Shown: positions 9,499 through 18,501 of the stretch, one piece after another
Position numbering within the stretch: the first letter of the stretch is position 1
Layout: every line of letters begins with the position of its first letter
Assembly: GCF_000743715.1 (NCBI RefSeq)
Contig: NZ_JQEY01000003.1
Coordinates: 158,112 to 222,111, forward strand
Origin: Palleronia rufa
GTDB lineage: Bacteria; Pseudomonadota; Alphaproteobacteria; Rhodobacterales; Rhodobacteraceae
Reading direction: 5' to 3'
Length of the DNA: 64,000 nt
Position numbers and translations under genes: made by a program
The notes under the pieces: generated by a model
What the model was told of the DNA's origin: nothing
What the model saw: the letters and a program-made list of their open reading frames with translations, nothing else
Databases searched by the model: none

Positions 9499-9950
9499 CG
9501 GGGATGCTCCAGCGCGTTCAGCGCCGGAGAGTCGGCGATCATCCAGCCCGCAAAGGACGGCTGCTGCGCGCCGGGCTCGCGGATCACCAGATAGGCGTAG
9601 GCATTGCCGTTGGGGTCCGTCACCGGATAGCGGCACTCTCCCAGGGTGACCTGCAGACGGCCCACCTCGGCAGTCTCGCCCACCGCGACCTCCAGATCGC
9701 CGACATCGCCCGTCAGCTTGTCGAGCCCGCGCAGAACGGCGCCGCCGGCCTGCTCGACACGGTCGCTTTCCTCGGTGGTGACGTCGCCGCCCAGCGGACC
9801 CAGCACGCCGTTTTCCCAATCGTCCCGAAGCTGCTCCTCATCCACCTCGTCGGAAAACAGATCCTCGGCGCCGGGGATAATCTCCTGCGCCGGAGCGGAT
9901 CCGGCCCAGAGGACGAGGCCCAGAAGGGCCCCGGCAGTGAGGAGGGTCAT
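9465..9950 (-). CDS. DUF2155 secreted protein
   Basis: This 161-residue protein has a signal peptide (1-21, ending SAPAQE), an acidic stretch (about 22-90) and a C-terminal DUF2155 domain. That domain shows [20 protein letters not shown] and the closing [11 protein letters not shown]. Family members are alphaproteobacterial exported proteins of unknown function, often next to the NDUFA12 gene as here. The two cysteines (in GECRYP and VMRC) could pair. The start is the ATG overlapping the NDUFA12 stop (ATGA). The 3' end overlaps aat by 34 bases on the other strand. Confidence 0.88.
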   Translation of the reverse strand: MTLLTAGALLGLVLWAGSAPAQEIIPGAEDLFSDEVDEEQLRDDWENGVLGPLGGDVTTEESDRVEQAGGAVLRGLDKLTGDVGDLEVAVGETAEVGRLQVTLGECRYPVTDPNGNAYAYLVIREPGAQQPSFAGWMIADSPALNALEHPRYDIWVMRCRT

Positions 9951-10327
9951 TCCGGCGTCCATGCCTCGTAATCCTCTTTCGGGGCCGGCTGGAGCCGCCG
10001 GATCGATCCTGCGGGCGCGTAGGCCGCGGGCGTCCCGGTCAGGTTCGGCAGATGCGGCTTCTCCCAGGACTTGTGCGCAATGGGACGCTCCGTCGGCGGC
10101 GCGTCCCAGGTGTGGTGCAGCCAGCCATGCCATTCCGGCGTCACCCGGCTGGCCTCTGCCTCGCCGGAGAAGATCACCCAGCGGCGCCCCTCCTTGGAAC
10201 TGTAGTAGGTGTTTCCGGCCTCGTCCTCGCCCACCTTGGTGCCGTGACGGCTGGACCACAGCAGCGTGTTCAGCGTCGCCCCGTTCCACCAGGTGACGGC
10301 CTGCAGCATGCGGTTGAGGATACCCAT
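9947..10327 (-). CDS. NADH:ubiquinone oxidoreductase subunit NDUFA12-like
   Basis: This 126-residue protein is related to the B17.2/NDUFA12 accessory subunit of complex I, an alphaproteobacterial and mitochondrial trait. Signatures are [35 protein letters not shown] and [11 protein letters not shown], plus a C-terminal tail with [10 protein letters not shown]. The start at 10327 (GGAGAGA upstream) is chosen over an upstream ATG because homologues begin with a short MG-x-LxR segment. It is the first gene of an operon with DUF2155 (4-base overlap) and lies 60 bases after ridA on the same strand. The nuo operon itself is not in the window. Confidence 0.92.
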   Translation of the reverse strand: MGILNRMLQAVTWWNGATLNTLLWSSRHGTKVGEDEAGNTYYSSKEGRRWVIFSGEAEASRVTPEWHGWLHHTWDAPPTERPIAHKSWEKPHLPNLTGTPAAYAPAGSIRRLQPAPKEDYEAWTPE

Positions 10328-10387
10328 GGGTCTCTCCGTTCTCGACTGGTCCGCTATGGCCCATGGAAGCGCCAACGTCCAGCGCCG

Positions 10388-10768
10388 TCACTCCGGCAGG
10401 CGGGCGTCCACCTCGATCTCGATCTTCATCTGCGGTGTCTGCAACCCGGCGACGAACATCGTCGCGGCGGGCCGGATGGCGCCGAACACGGTAGAGGTCA
10501 CCGGCCAGCAGGCCTCCCAATCCGCCCGGTCGGACAGGATGTAGCGTACCCGCACCACGTCCGCCATGGAGGCCCCGGCCTGGGTCAGCGCCGCCTCGAT
10601 CGTGAAAAGGGCGTTGCGACATTGCGCGGCCACGTCCTCGGGCATCTCCATGCTGGCGTAGTCGTAGCCCGTGGTCCCCGCGACGCAGACCCAGCCATCG
10701 CTGACCACCGCCCGGCTGTAGCCGATCCGCTCTTCGAAGGGCGATCCGGTCGAGATCAGCTTTCTCAT
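10388..10768 (-). CDS. RidA family protein
   Basis: This 126-residue YjgF/YER057c/UK114 (RidA) fold protein is cytoplasmic. RidA homologues are trimeric and several hydrolyse reactive enamine/imine intermediates made by PLP enzymes. Seen here are FEERIGYSRAVV, the core MADVVRVRYIL, and the near C-terminal MKIEIEVDARLPE. The arginine that binds the carboxylate in active RidA is plausibly the R in VRVRYIL. The usual C-terminal motif is replaced by ARLPE, so this may belong to a Rid subfamily rather than RidA proper. The start was set at 10768, where the conserved N-terminus begins. Confidence 0.88.
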   Translation of the reverse strand: MRKLISTGSPFEERIGYSRAVVSDGWVCVAGTTGYDYASMEMPEDVAAQCRNALFTIEAALTQAGASMADVVRVRYILSDRADWEACWPVTSTVFGAIRPAATMFVAGLQTPQMKIEIEVDARLPE

Positions 10769-10883
10769 GCCCGCGTCCCTTCCGACATGGTCCGGGCGCA
10801 CCTGCTCCCGGCCGCGCGGGGATCCTTGGAAAACGGCCGGTGGCCCCGCAGGGCCCCTCTGCCGGATCGGCCGGCAGGGCGCA

Positions 10884-12140
10884 TCAGCCCGCGCTGGCCG
10901 ATTCCTTCTGGTCGGCATAGATGGTCAGCGGCGCGGCGTCCGATGTCACGGCCTCGTCGTTGACCACGACCTCCTGCGCGTTCTCGGTGCCCGGAAGGTC
11001 GAACATCGTGTCCAGCAGGATGTCCTCCATGATCGACCGCAGCCCCCGGGCGCCGGTCTTGCGCTCGATCGCGCGCTTGGCGATGGCCGACAGGGCATCC
11101 TCGGTAAAGCTCAGCTTTACGTCCTCAAGCTCGAACAGGCGCTGGTACTGCTTGACCAGGGCGTTCTTGGGCTGGGTCAGGATGGTGACCAGTGCCTCTT
11201 CGTCCAGATCCTCCAGGGTCGCGATCACCGGCAGGCGGCCGACGAATTCGGGGATCAGACCGAACTTCAGCAGATCCTCGGGCTCCAGCTCCTGGAACTG
11301 CTCGCCCACGCCGCGGTCGTCGTTGTTCTTCACATCGGCGCCGAAGCCGATGGAGGATCCCTTGCCGCGCTGGGCGATGATCTTTTCCAGCCCGGCAAAG
11401 GCGCCGCCGCAGATGAACAGGATGTTCGTCGTGTCCACCTGCAGGAATTCCTGCTGGGGATGCTTGCGCCCGCCCTGCGGAGGAACGCTCGCCACCGTGC
11501 CCTCCATGATCTTCAGCAGCGCCTGCTGCACGCCCTCTCCGCTCACGTCGCGGGTGATCGACGGGTTGTCGGACTTGCGGGTGATCTTGTCGACCTCGTC
11601 GATATAGACGATGCCGCGCTGGGCGCGCTCGACATTGTATTCCGACGCCTGCAGCAGCTTGAGGATGATGTTCTCCACATCCTCGCCCACATACCCCGCC
11701 TCGGTCAGGGTGGTGGCGTCGGCCATGGTGAACGGCACGTCGAGGATCCGCGCGAGCGTCTGGGCCAGCAGCGTCTTGCCGCAGCCCGTGGGGCCGATCA
11801 GCAGGATGTTGGACTTCGCCAGCTCTATGTCGGACTTGCCGGCGTTGTTGAGCCGCTTGTAGTGGTTGTGGACCGCGACCGACAGGACCCGCTTGGCGAC
11901 CCGCTGGCCGATCACGTAATCGTCCAGCACGTCGCAGATCTCCTTTGGGGTCGGCACCCCGTCGGAGGATTTCAGCCCGGTCGTCTTGGTCTCCTCGCGG
12001 ATGATGTCCATGCAGAGCTCGACGCATTCGTCGCAGATGAACACCGTCGGCCCGGCGATCAGCTTGCGGACCTCATGCTGGCTCTTGCCGCAAAACGAGC
12101 AGTAGAGCGTGTTCTTGCTATCGCCTGAGTTGTTCGCCAT
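10884..12140 (-). CDS. clpX: ATP-dependent Clp protease ATP-binding subunit ClpX
   Basis: This 418-residue protein is the unfoldase partner of ClpP. The N-terminal C4 zinc finger uses C14, C17, C36 and C39 (CSFCGK and ICDECVELC). Walker A, GPTGCGKT, lies at 116-123 and Walker [10 protein letters not shown], around 177-185. The pore and ClpP-docking features are present: the GYVGEDVE loop, a GGRKHP (RKH) loop and the IGF tripeptide in SSIGFGADV. It is transcribed 124 bases after clpP on the same strand, the common clpP-clpX order. Length and domain content are complete. Confidence 0.98.
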   Translation of the reverse strand: MANNSGDSKNTLYCSFCGKSQHEVRKLIAGPTVFICDECVELCMDIIREETKTTGLKSSDGVPTPKEICDVLDDYVIGQRVAKRVLSVAVHNHYKRLNNAGKSDIELAKSNILLIGPTGCGKTLLAQTLARILDVPFTMADATTLTEAGYVGEDVENIILKLLQASEYNVERAQRGIVYIDEVDKITRKSDNPSITRDVSGEGVQQALLKIMEGTVASVPPQGGRKHPQQEFLQVDTTNILFICGGAFAGLEKIIAQRGKGSSIGFGADVKNNDDRGVGEQFQELEPEDLLKFGLIPEFVGRLPVIATLEDLDEEALVTILTQPKNALVKQYQRLFELEDVKLSFTEDALSAIAKRAIERKTGARGLRSIMEDILLDTMFDLPGTENAQEVVVNDEAVTSDAAPLTIYADQKESASAG

Positions 12141-12264
12141 CGATCATCCTTCGGGGCATCCCGCCCTTCTCGTCCTGCACGGCACGCGCCTTCGGCAAAG
12201 CCTAGGACGGCGGTGCCGCGCTCGCAATGTCAAAAACCTCGAAAAAGATCGCGGCCGACGGGGC

Positions 12265-12894
12265 TCACCCGGCCTCCTCGCGCTCCTTGCGGTTCTCCAC
12301 GATCTCGTCGATATGGCCCCATTCCTTGGCCTCCTCTGGCGTCATCCACTTGTCGCGGTCAAGCGCCCTCTGCACCGTTTCGAAGTCCTGCCCGGTGTGC
12401 TTGACGTAGAGCTTGTAGAGTCTCTCGCGGTTGCGTTCGATGTTGCGCGCCGAGATCAGGATGTCCTCGGCCGTGCCCTGGAAACCGGCCGAGGGCTGGT
12501 GCACCATGAACTCGGAGTTGGGCAAGGAGAACCGCATTCCCTTCTCACCGGCCATGGACAGCACCGACCCCATCGACGCCGCAAGCCCGCAGACCAGCGT
12601 GGACACTTTCGGCCGGATGTACTGCATCGTGTCGTAGATCGACAGGCCCGCCGACACCGACCCGCCGGGAGAGTTGATGTACATGGAGATCTCCTTCTTC
12701 GGATTCTCCGCCTCCAGATGCAGCAGCTGTGCGACGATCAACTGGCTCATGCCGTCGTGGACGGGGCCGTTCACGAAGACGATGCGCTCCTTCAGCAGCC
12801 GCGAGAAGATGTCATAGGCCCGCTCTCCGCGGGAGGTCTGTTCGACCACCATCGGGACCAGGTTGTTGGTGTAGTTCTCGATGGGGTCGCGCAT
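12265..12894 (-). CDS. clpP: ATP-dependent Clp protease proteolytic subunit ClpP
   Basis: This 209-residue serine peptidase forms the tetradecameric chamber of ClpXP/ClpAP. The catalytic triad is readable: S107 in GLAASMGS, H132 in MVHQPSAG and D181 in LDRDKWM. The N-terminus [19 protein letters not shown] is the standard bacterial start after a very short leader, so the first ATG is accepted. It precedes clpX. The aat product upstream feeds N-end rule substrates to Clp machines, which gives a loose functional link. Confidence 0.98.
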   Translation of the reverse strand: MRDPIENYTNNLVPMVVEQTSRGERAYDIFSRLLKERIVFVNGPVHDGMSQLIVAQLLHLEAENPKKEISMYINSPGGSVSAGLSIYDTMQYIRPKVSTLVCGLAASMGSVLSMAGEKGMRFSLPNSEFMVHQPSAGFQGTAEDILISARNIERNRERLYKLYVKHTGQDFETVQRALDRDKWMTPEEAKEWGHIDEIVENRKEREEAG

Positions 12895-13032
12895 GAACCG
12901 GCCTTTCCTGTGCCTGCCTCGAAGTCGGACGAGTCTTAGTCACGCGCCGGGACAGCCGCAAGGCTTGGCCGGTCCGACGATCGCCCCGCAATTGCGGGGC
13001 GGGGCGGGGATGTCAACCCGGCGCGCGGGACG

Positions 13033-14136
13033 CTACCACGCCGCCTCCAGGATCCCGACCAGCACGCCCGCCTCCAGCGCCACCGGATTTCCCCGCATCG
13101 ACGACGACCCGGCCGCCGCTTCGGCCACATCCCGAATGTCGTCGCGCGACAGGCCCATCTCGCCCAGGCGCGGCAATCCGTGGCGCCGCGCCCAGTCCCC
13201 GATGTCGCCGCCGAGCGCCGCGCGGCTCCACGCCTCGACCTCCGCGATCCGCTCCGGCACGGCGCCCGCGGCCCGGTTCGCGGCCAGCCCGTGGGGCAGG
13301 AGCGCACCGCAAATGGCCCCGTGCGGCGCGCCCGAGACCCCGCCCAGCGGTCCCGCCAGGCCGTGCACGACCCCCAGCCCGGCATTGGCCAGCGCCATTC
13401 CGCCGCACAGGCTGACCCAGGCCATGCGGTCGCGGGCGTCCGCGTCCTCGACCTCCATGAGCCGTGCCAGGGCCTGCAGACCCGCCGGGATCGCCGCGCG
13501 GCAGAGCGCGTCCGTCAGCGGGTTGGCGCGGGCGGACAGGTAGGGCTCGATCACTTGGCAGACCGCGTCGAGCCCGGAGGCCAGCGTGACCGGTTTCGGG
13601 CACCCGTCGGTCAGCGACGGGTCCACCAGCGCCAGATCGGCCAGCATCCGGTCGTCCCGAAGCGAGACCTTGCGCCGCATCTGCGGGACCGCGATCACCG
13701 CGTTCTTGGTGACTTCCGCGCCGGTCCCGGCAGTGGTCGGAATCGCCGCGAAGGGAAGCGGATCGGCGTCCAGCGGCCGCCCCTCCCCCACCACTTCCAG
13801 ATGCCGCATCGCGCCGCCGGGTGCGGGCAGCAGCGCCGCCAGGGCCTTGCCGGCGTCGATCGCCGATCCGCCGCCCAGGGCCAGGACCACCTCGGCGCCC
13901 CGCGCCCGCCGCACACCGTCCTCGACCAGCGCGACGTCGGGCTCGCGCGGGACGGACAGCCGCACGACCTCGCAGCCAAGCGCCTCCAGCGCCGCCGCCA
14001 GCCCGTCGGAGCGCCCCGCCGACGCCCCCCCGACCACGCAGACCCGCCGCCCGCGCGCTACCGCCCAGGGCGCCGCCTCGGCGGCGACCCCGCGCCCGAA
14101 ACGGATCTCTCCCGCCGTGCGAAACGTGAACGTCAT
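13033..14136 (-). CDS. Iron-type alcohol dehydrogenase family protein
   Basis: This 367-residue protein belongs to the Fe-ADH/dehydroquinate-synthase-like fold. The N-terminal dinucleotide domain carries LGGGSAIDAGKALAAL (about 94-109) and the phosphate/substrate motif IPTTAGTGAEVTKN. The helical metal-binding domain holds GLDAVCQVIEPYLS, VVHGLAGPLGG and APHGAICGALLPHG. Classic members bind metal with Asp, His, His, His (FucO D196, H200, H263, H277). Here the position equivalent to the first His appears to be Gln (LDAVCQVIE). The start at 14136 gives the standard N-terminus FRTAGEIRFGRG; longer versions read through the intergenic repeat. Substrate is unknown. The Gln variant may mark a separate subfamily. 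Confidence 0.88.
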   Translation of the reverse strand: MTFTFRTAGEIRFGRGVAAEAAPWAVARGRRVCVVGGASAGRSDGLAAALEALGCEVVRLSVPREPDVALVEDGVRRARGAEVVLALGGGSAIDAGKALAALLPAPGGAMRHLEVVGEGRPLDADPLPFAAIPTTAGTGAEVTKNAVIAVPQMRRKVSLRDDRMLADLALVDPSLTDGCPKPVTLASGLDAVCQVIEPYLSARANPLTDALCRAAIPAGLQALARLMEVEDADARDRMAWVSLCGGMALANAGLGVVHGLAGPLGGVSGAPHGAICGALLPHGLAANRAAGAVPERIAEVEAWSRAALGGDIGDWARRHGLPRLGEMGLSRDDIRDVAEAAAGSSSMRGNPVALEAGVLVGILEAAW

Positions 14137-14306
14137 CCAAACCCTCCGATCCGACCCCGCGGGCCGTGCCCCCGCCACCGGCGCGCGGCGCCCGCGGGCT
14201 TTCCGCCACGGACCGCGCCCGGAACTCCGGAACCGCGCTCCCCCGCCAACACCGCGCCGGCACCGCATCCCGAACCCCCGGGAGCCGCCCGCCGCGGACG
14301 ATGCAT

Positions 14307-14365
14307 CTTCATCTTTCCAGAAATATCCCGGGGGGCCGCCGCAGGCGGCGGGGGCAGCGCCCCCT
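14307..14365 (-). repeat. Dispersed palindromic element, copy A
   Basis: On the minus strand this 59-base element reads two adjacent hairpins followed by a conserved tail, GGGATATTTC and GGAAAGATGAAG. It is nearly identical to copies at 44813-44872 and 56785-56844. The first stem GGGGGC-GCT-GCCCCC is the same in all copies. The second is GCCGCC-TGC-GGCGGC here and GTCGCC-TGC-GGCGAC in the others, a paired change that keeps the stem. It starts 8 bases after the glpK stop in the same orientation, so it may act as a terminator or 3'-end structure for glpK. Confidence 0.85.
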
Positions 14366-14373
14366 CCCACCCC

Positions 14374-15861
14374 TCATACCGACATCGTCGCCGCGACGGC
14401 GCGTTTCCAGCGGGCGTATTTCCCGGCGCGCAGGTCCGCCTCCATGGCCGGCTCGAACGATCGGTCCAGCCGCCAGCTGTCCGCGAACCCCTCCATCCCC
14501 GGATAGATCCCGGCCCGCATCCCCGCCAGCCAGGCGGCGCCCAGCGCCGTGGTCTCCAGCACCTCGGGCCGGTCCACCCGCGCGCCGATGATGTCGCTCA
14601 GGAACTGCATCGCCCAGTCAGAGGCGCTCATGCCGCCATCGACGCGCAGCGTCTCGGGCTCGCCCTTTCCGGACCAGTCGTCGAACATCGCTTCCAGCAG
14701 GTCGCGGGTCTGGTAGCCCACGCTCTCCAGCGCCGCGCGCGCGACCTCCTCGGGCCCCGTCGCCCGCGTCAGCCCGTAGACCGCGCCGCGGCAGTCCGCG
14801 TTCCAGTAGGGCGCGCCGAGGCCCACGAAGGCGGGCACCAGCACCACGTCCTGGCCCTCGTCCGACCTCTCGGCCAGGGCTTGCGTCTCTTCGGCCGAAC
14901 GGATGATCTTCAACCCGTCCCTGAGCCATTGAACCACGGCGCCGGCGATGAAGATCGAGCCCTCCAGCGCATAGGTCGTCCTGCCGTCGATCTGGTAGGC
15001 CACCGTGGTCAGCAGCCGGTTCTGCGACCGCACCGGCGTCTCGCCGGTGTTCAGAAGCGCGAAGCACCCGGTGCCGTAGGTCGATTTCATCATCCCGGGC
15101 TGGAAGCAGGCCTGGCCGATGGTGGCCGCCTGCTGGTCGCCCGCGACGCCCAGGATCGGGATCTCGCGGCCGAAGAGATCGCGCCGGGTCACGCCGAAGT
15201 CGGCGGCGCTGTCCTTGACCTCGGGCAGCATCTCCATGGGGATGTCCAGCATCCCGGCGATGGTCGTGGACCACCCGCCCTTGAAGCTGTCATAGAGCAG
15301 CGTCCGGCAGGCGTTGGTGGCGTCCGTCACATGGGACTTCCCGCCGGTCATCTTCCAGATGAGATACGTGTCCACGGTGCCGAACAGCAGCTCGCCGTTC
15401 CTCGCCCGCGCGCGGCTGCCGTCCACGTGGTCGAGGATCCATTTCAGCTTCGTCCCCGAGAAATACGGGTCGAGCAGCAGCCCGGTCTTCTCGATCACCT
15501 GATCCTCGTAGCCACTGTCCTTCATCTCCGCACAGATCTCCGAGGTGCGGCGGTCCTGCCAGACGATGGCGTTGTGGATCGGCTTGCCGGTCTCCTTGTC
15601 CCAGACCACGACGGTCTCGCGCTGGTTGGTGATCCCGATGCCGGAGATTTCGCCCTCCGGCACCCCGGCCTTCTCGATCGCCGACCGGCACACCGCGGCG
15701 GTCGAGGACCACAGGTCCGACGGATCGTGCTCGACCCAGCCCGACTGCGGGTAGTGCTGCTCGAACTCCTCCTGGGCGCTGGCCACGACCTTCATGTCGC
15801 CGTCGAAGATGATCGCCCGGCTCGACGTCGTGCCCTGGTCGATCGCCATGATATGAGACAT
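14374..15861 (-). CDS. glpK: Glycerol kinase
   Basis: This 495-residue FGGY-family kinase phosphorylates glycerol to glycerol 3-phosphate. The N-terminal ATPase fold starts [13 protein letters not shown]. Substrate residues are in [10 protein letters not shown] and [11 protein letters not shown]. The second domain carries the FGGY signatures [23 protein letters not shown] and [12 protein letters not shown]. Length equals the family norm. It belongs with glpD, upstream in transcription direction, but the two are separated by a broken plus-strand gene, so they may have separate promoters. No glpF or glpR is in the window. A palindromic repeat element (copy A) directly follows its stop. Confidence 0.97.
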   Translation of the reverse strand: MSHIMAIDQGTTSSRAIIFDGDMKVVASAQEEFEQHYPQSGWVEHDPSDLWSSTAAVCRSAIEKAGVPEGEISGIGITNQRETVVVWDKETGKPIHNAIVWQDRRTSEICAEMKDSGYEDQVIEKTGLLLDPYFSGTKLKWILDHVDGSRARARNGELLFGTVDTYLIWKMTGGKSHVTDATNACRTLLYDSFKGGWSTTIAGMLDIPMEMLPEVKDSAADFGVTRRDLFGREIPILGVAGDQQAATIGQACFQPGMMKSTYGTGCFALLNTGETPVRSQNRLLTTVAYQIDGRTTYALEGSIFIAGAVVQWLRDGLKIIRSAEETQALAERSDEGQDVVLVPAFVGLGAPYWNADCRGAVYGLTRATGPEEVARAALESVGYQTRDLLEAMFDDWSGKGEPETLRVDGGMSASDWAMQFLSDIIGARVDRPEVLETTALGAAWLAGMRAGIYPGMEGFADSWRLDRSFEPAMEADLRAGKYARWKRAVAATMSV

Positions 15862-15986
15862 GCGCTTCCTCCCTGTTCCTGCCGTGCGTCCGTTCCGGCA
15901 CGCTGCACAGCACCTAGGGCGCGCGGCGCTGGTGCAAACCGGCGTTAAATCCTACCGCGTCTCCAGATCGGGAAAAGGCGTTGCGC

Positions 15987-16756
15987 ATGAAACTCGGGTT
16001 GTAGGTCGGGACGCTGGCCGGAACGGTCCTTGTCCACAGCTGGATCGCGGCGGTGCTGGTGTCGTTCTCGTCCGAGGCGATGGCCGGCCGGGTGCTGGCC
16101 GCCCTCCGGGACACGCCTTTCGGCGGTGCGGTGGTCGAGGCCGCGGGGCATCGTGCCCTGGAAGACCGGATCGAAGCGCTCCGGGGCGACCTGGACCGGC
16201 TGCGCGCCGAGCGCGACCGGGCACGCGGCGCGCTGGAGGATGCGGGTCGGCTGATCGCCGTCTCCCGGACCGGGCAGGACCGATTGCAGGACATGCCGGA
16301 CGACGCGGGGCGACGCCTCGCGCTGGCCGTGACGGCCGGAGGGGAGGCAGAAGAGCGCCGGAAGCAGCAGGAGAGACGGATCCGCGCGGCGGCGGGCGCG
16401 GTGCGCTCGGCCTCCGCCCAGGTTGCGCGGCGCACCTCGCGCGCCGCCGCGCGCAACACGCGCGCCTGCCGGCCGAGGTGATGCCCTTCGCCGGCGTGGC
16501 GGTCATCGTCGGGGCGACGCCGCTCGATCTCTGCGACGTCTGCGCCATCATCCGGGACATGAACCGGATCCGCGCCGCGGTCGGTCTGGACCAGCTGCAC
16601 GACACCGTCTCGGCGACCTGCGCCTGGACCGAGAAGATGAACACCTACGTCCCGTGTCACGCGCCCGACCGCGCGGCCCAGGTCGCGACCCTGCGCCAAC
16701 AGGGACTGCCCGAGGATGCCGAGGCGCTGGCGGACACCTGCACAGAGGACGGCTGA
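15987..16756 (+). pseudogene. Broken conserved coiled-coil membrane-anchored protein
   Basis: Reading from ATG 15987 the frame gives MKLGL then TAG (16002-16004). It then continues in the same frame as a sensible protein: a hydrophobic N-terminal segment (LAGTVLVHSWIAAVLVSF), a long charged coiled coil rich in Arg/Asp/Glu (about 16130-16250), and a basic end at 16479. The C-terminal part continues one frame away: RLPAEVMPFAGVAVIVGAT (hydrophobic), LDLCDVCAIIRDMNRIRAAV, then a Cys-containing tail to TGA 16754-16756. One missing base in the GC repeat near 16455-16465 would restore the frame. The architecture (membrane helix, coiled coil, second hydrophobic helix) resembles rhodobacterial hypothetical proteins of unknown role. 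Two lesions argue for a pseudogene over a single sequencing error. Confidence 0.6.
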
Positions 16757-16758
16757 GG

Positions 16759-18387
16759 CTATTCCGCCGCCTGGACCGCGCCGCGTTCGGCCTGCATCCA
16801 CTCGTCCAGCGCCGCGATCTGCTCCTCGGTCATCCGCAGGCCCAGCTTGGTGCGGCGCCAGACCACGTCGGCGGCGCGGCGGGCGTATTCGCGGCTCATC
16901 TGCCAGCGCACCTCGGCCTCGGTCAGCGTGCCGCCGAAGTCGCGGCCCAGATCCTCCAGGGAGCCGGCCGCGCCCAGGATCTCCCGCGCCTCCGTGCCAT
17001 AGGCGCGGAACAGGCGCGCGGCGTGGTAGTCGCCCAGGAACGGATAGGCGGAGCGCAGCTCTGCGGTGCGGGCCGCCACCTGATCCACGGGAAAATCGCC
17101 GCCCGGGAGCGCCACGCGCGCGGTCCAGGCGTCGCCCATGTCGGTAAAATAGGGCTTGAGCTTGGCCAGCGCCTGCTCGGCCAGCTTGCGATAGGTGGTG
17201 ATCTTGCCGCCGAACACGTTGAGCAGCGGCGGCTCCATCCCCACCGGACCGTCGGTCATCGGACCGGCCTCCACGCTCAGCACGTAGTCCCGCGTCGCCG
17301 CCGTGGCCGATTTCGCCCCGTCGTCATAGAGCGGGCGCACGCCGGAATAGGTCCAGACGATGTCGTCGCGGGTGACGGACTTCTCGAAATACTGGGTGGC
17401 GAAATCGCACAGGTACTGCTGTTCCTCCGGCGTGCATTCGGCCTTTACCGACGGGTCGTGGCCGTGGTCCTTGTCGGTGGTGCCGATCAGGGTGAAGTCG
17501 GTCTCGTAGGGGATCGCGAAGATGATGCGACCGTCCTCACCCTGGAAGAAATACGCCTTGCCGTGATCGTAGAGGCTGGGCACCACGATGTGGCTGCCCC
17601 GGACCAGCCGCACCCCTTCGGTCGAGTTGATCCGGATCGTGCTCTTGACCACGTCCTCGACCCACGGACCGCCGGCGTTGACCAGCCCGCGTGCGCGGAT
17701 GCGCTGGGTATCGCCGGTCTCGACGTCGCTCACTGTGACGGTCCACGCGCCGGCCTCGCGCTCGGCCGACACGACCCTGGTCCGGGTCATGATGCGCGCG
17801 CCCCGCGCCTCGGCATCGCGCGCGTTGAGCATGACCAGGCGGGAATCCTCCACCCAGCAGTCGGAATACTCATAGGCAAGCTTGAAGCGGTCGCGGATCG
17901 GCTTGCCCTCGGGGGCGGTGGTCAGGTCCAGCGTGCTGGTGCCGGCCAGATACTTCCGCCCACCGAGATTGTCGTACATGAACAGACCCAGCCGGATCAG
18001 CCACGCCGGCCGGCGCCCCTTCATCCAGGGCATGACCGTATTCAGCAGCTTCGATGTCGGCGTGTCGCCCTCGAACCGCATGTCGGGGCTGTAGGGCAGC
18101 ACGAAGCGCATCGGCCAGGAGATATGCGGCATCGCCTCCAGCAATACCTCGCGCTCGACCAGCGCCTTCTTGACCAGGCCGACCTCGAAGAACTCCAGAT
18201 AGCGCAGCCCGCCGTGGAACAGCTTGGTGGATTTGGAGGACGTGGCCTCTGCCAGATCGCCCATCTCGGCCAGGCAGACGTTCAGCCCGCGGCCCTGCGC
18301 GTCGCGGGCGATGCCGGTGCCGTTGATGCCGCCGCCGATCACGAAAAGATCGTAGACGTATTCGGCCGGTGCGTCGCTCTGGGTCAT
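16759..18387 (-). CDS. glpD: Aerobic glycerol-3-phosphate dehydrogenase
   Basis: This 542-residue FAD-dependent enzyme oxidises glycerol 3-phosphate to dihydroxyacetone phosphate at the membrane and passes electrons to quinone. The N-terminal FAD-binding motif VIGGGINGTGIARDAQGRG lies around residues 16-34. SSKSTKLFHGGLRYLE and GLVNAGGPWVEDV are strongly conserved, as are the C-terminal VFGGKITTYRKLAEQAL and the DAO_C domain to about 530. The start at 18387 has GGAGA upstream; an ORF extension of 30 residues is rejected as it runs into the promoter. A CATATA at 18420-18425 (TATATG on the gene strand) is a possible -10. It works with GlpK. Confidence 0.96.
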   Translation of the reverse strand: MTQSDAPAEYVYDLFVIGGGINGTGIARDAQGRGLNVCLAEMGDLAEATSSKSTKLFHGGLRYLEFFEVGLVKKALVEREVLLEAMPHISWPMRFVLPYSPDMRFEGDTPTSKLLNTVMPWMKGRRPAWLIRLGLFMYDNLGGRKYLAGTSTLDLTTAPEGKPIRDRFKLAYEYSDCWVEDSRLVMLNARDAEARGARIMTRTRVVSAEREAGAWTVTVSDVETGDTQRIRARGLVNAGGPWVEDVVKSTIRINSTEGVRLVRGSHIVVPSLYDHGKAYFFQGEDGRIIFAIPYETDFTLIGTTDKDHGHDPSVKAECTPEEQQYLCDFATQYFEKSVTRDDIVWTYSGVRPLYDDGAKSATAATRDYVLSVEAGPMTDGPVGMEPPLLNVFGGKITTYRKLAEQALAKLKPYFTDMGDAWTARVALPGGDFPVDQVAARTAELRSAYPFLGDYHAARLFRAYGTEAREILGAAGSLEDLGRDFGGTLTEAEVRWQMSREYARRAADVVWRRTKLGLRMTEEQIAALDEWMQAERGAVQAAE

Positions 18388-18501
18388 GGGTGTCTCCGAT
18401 TGGGTCGGCGTTCCCCTGTCATATAGAAAGACTGTCCGGGTTTCAGGGGGGTGGGCGGGGTTTCGCGGCGAAATCACGCGCCTGCCCGAAAAACGGGCGG
18501 T

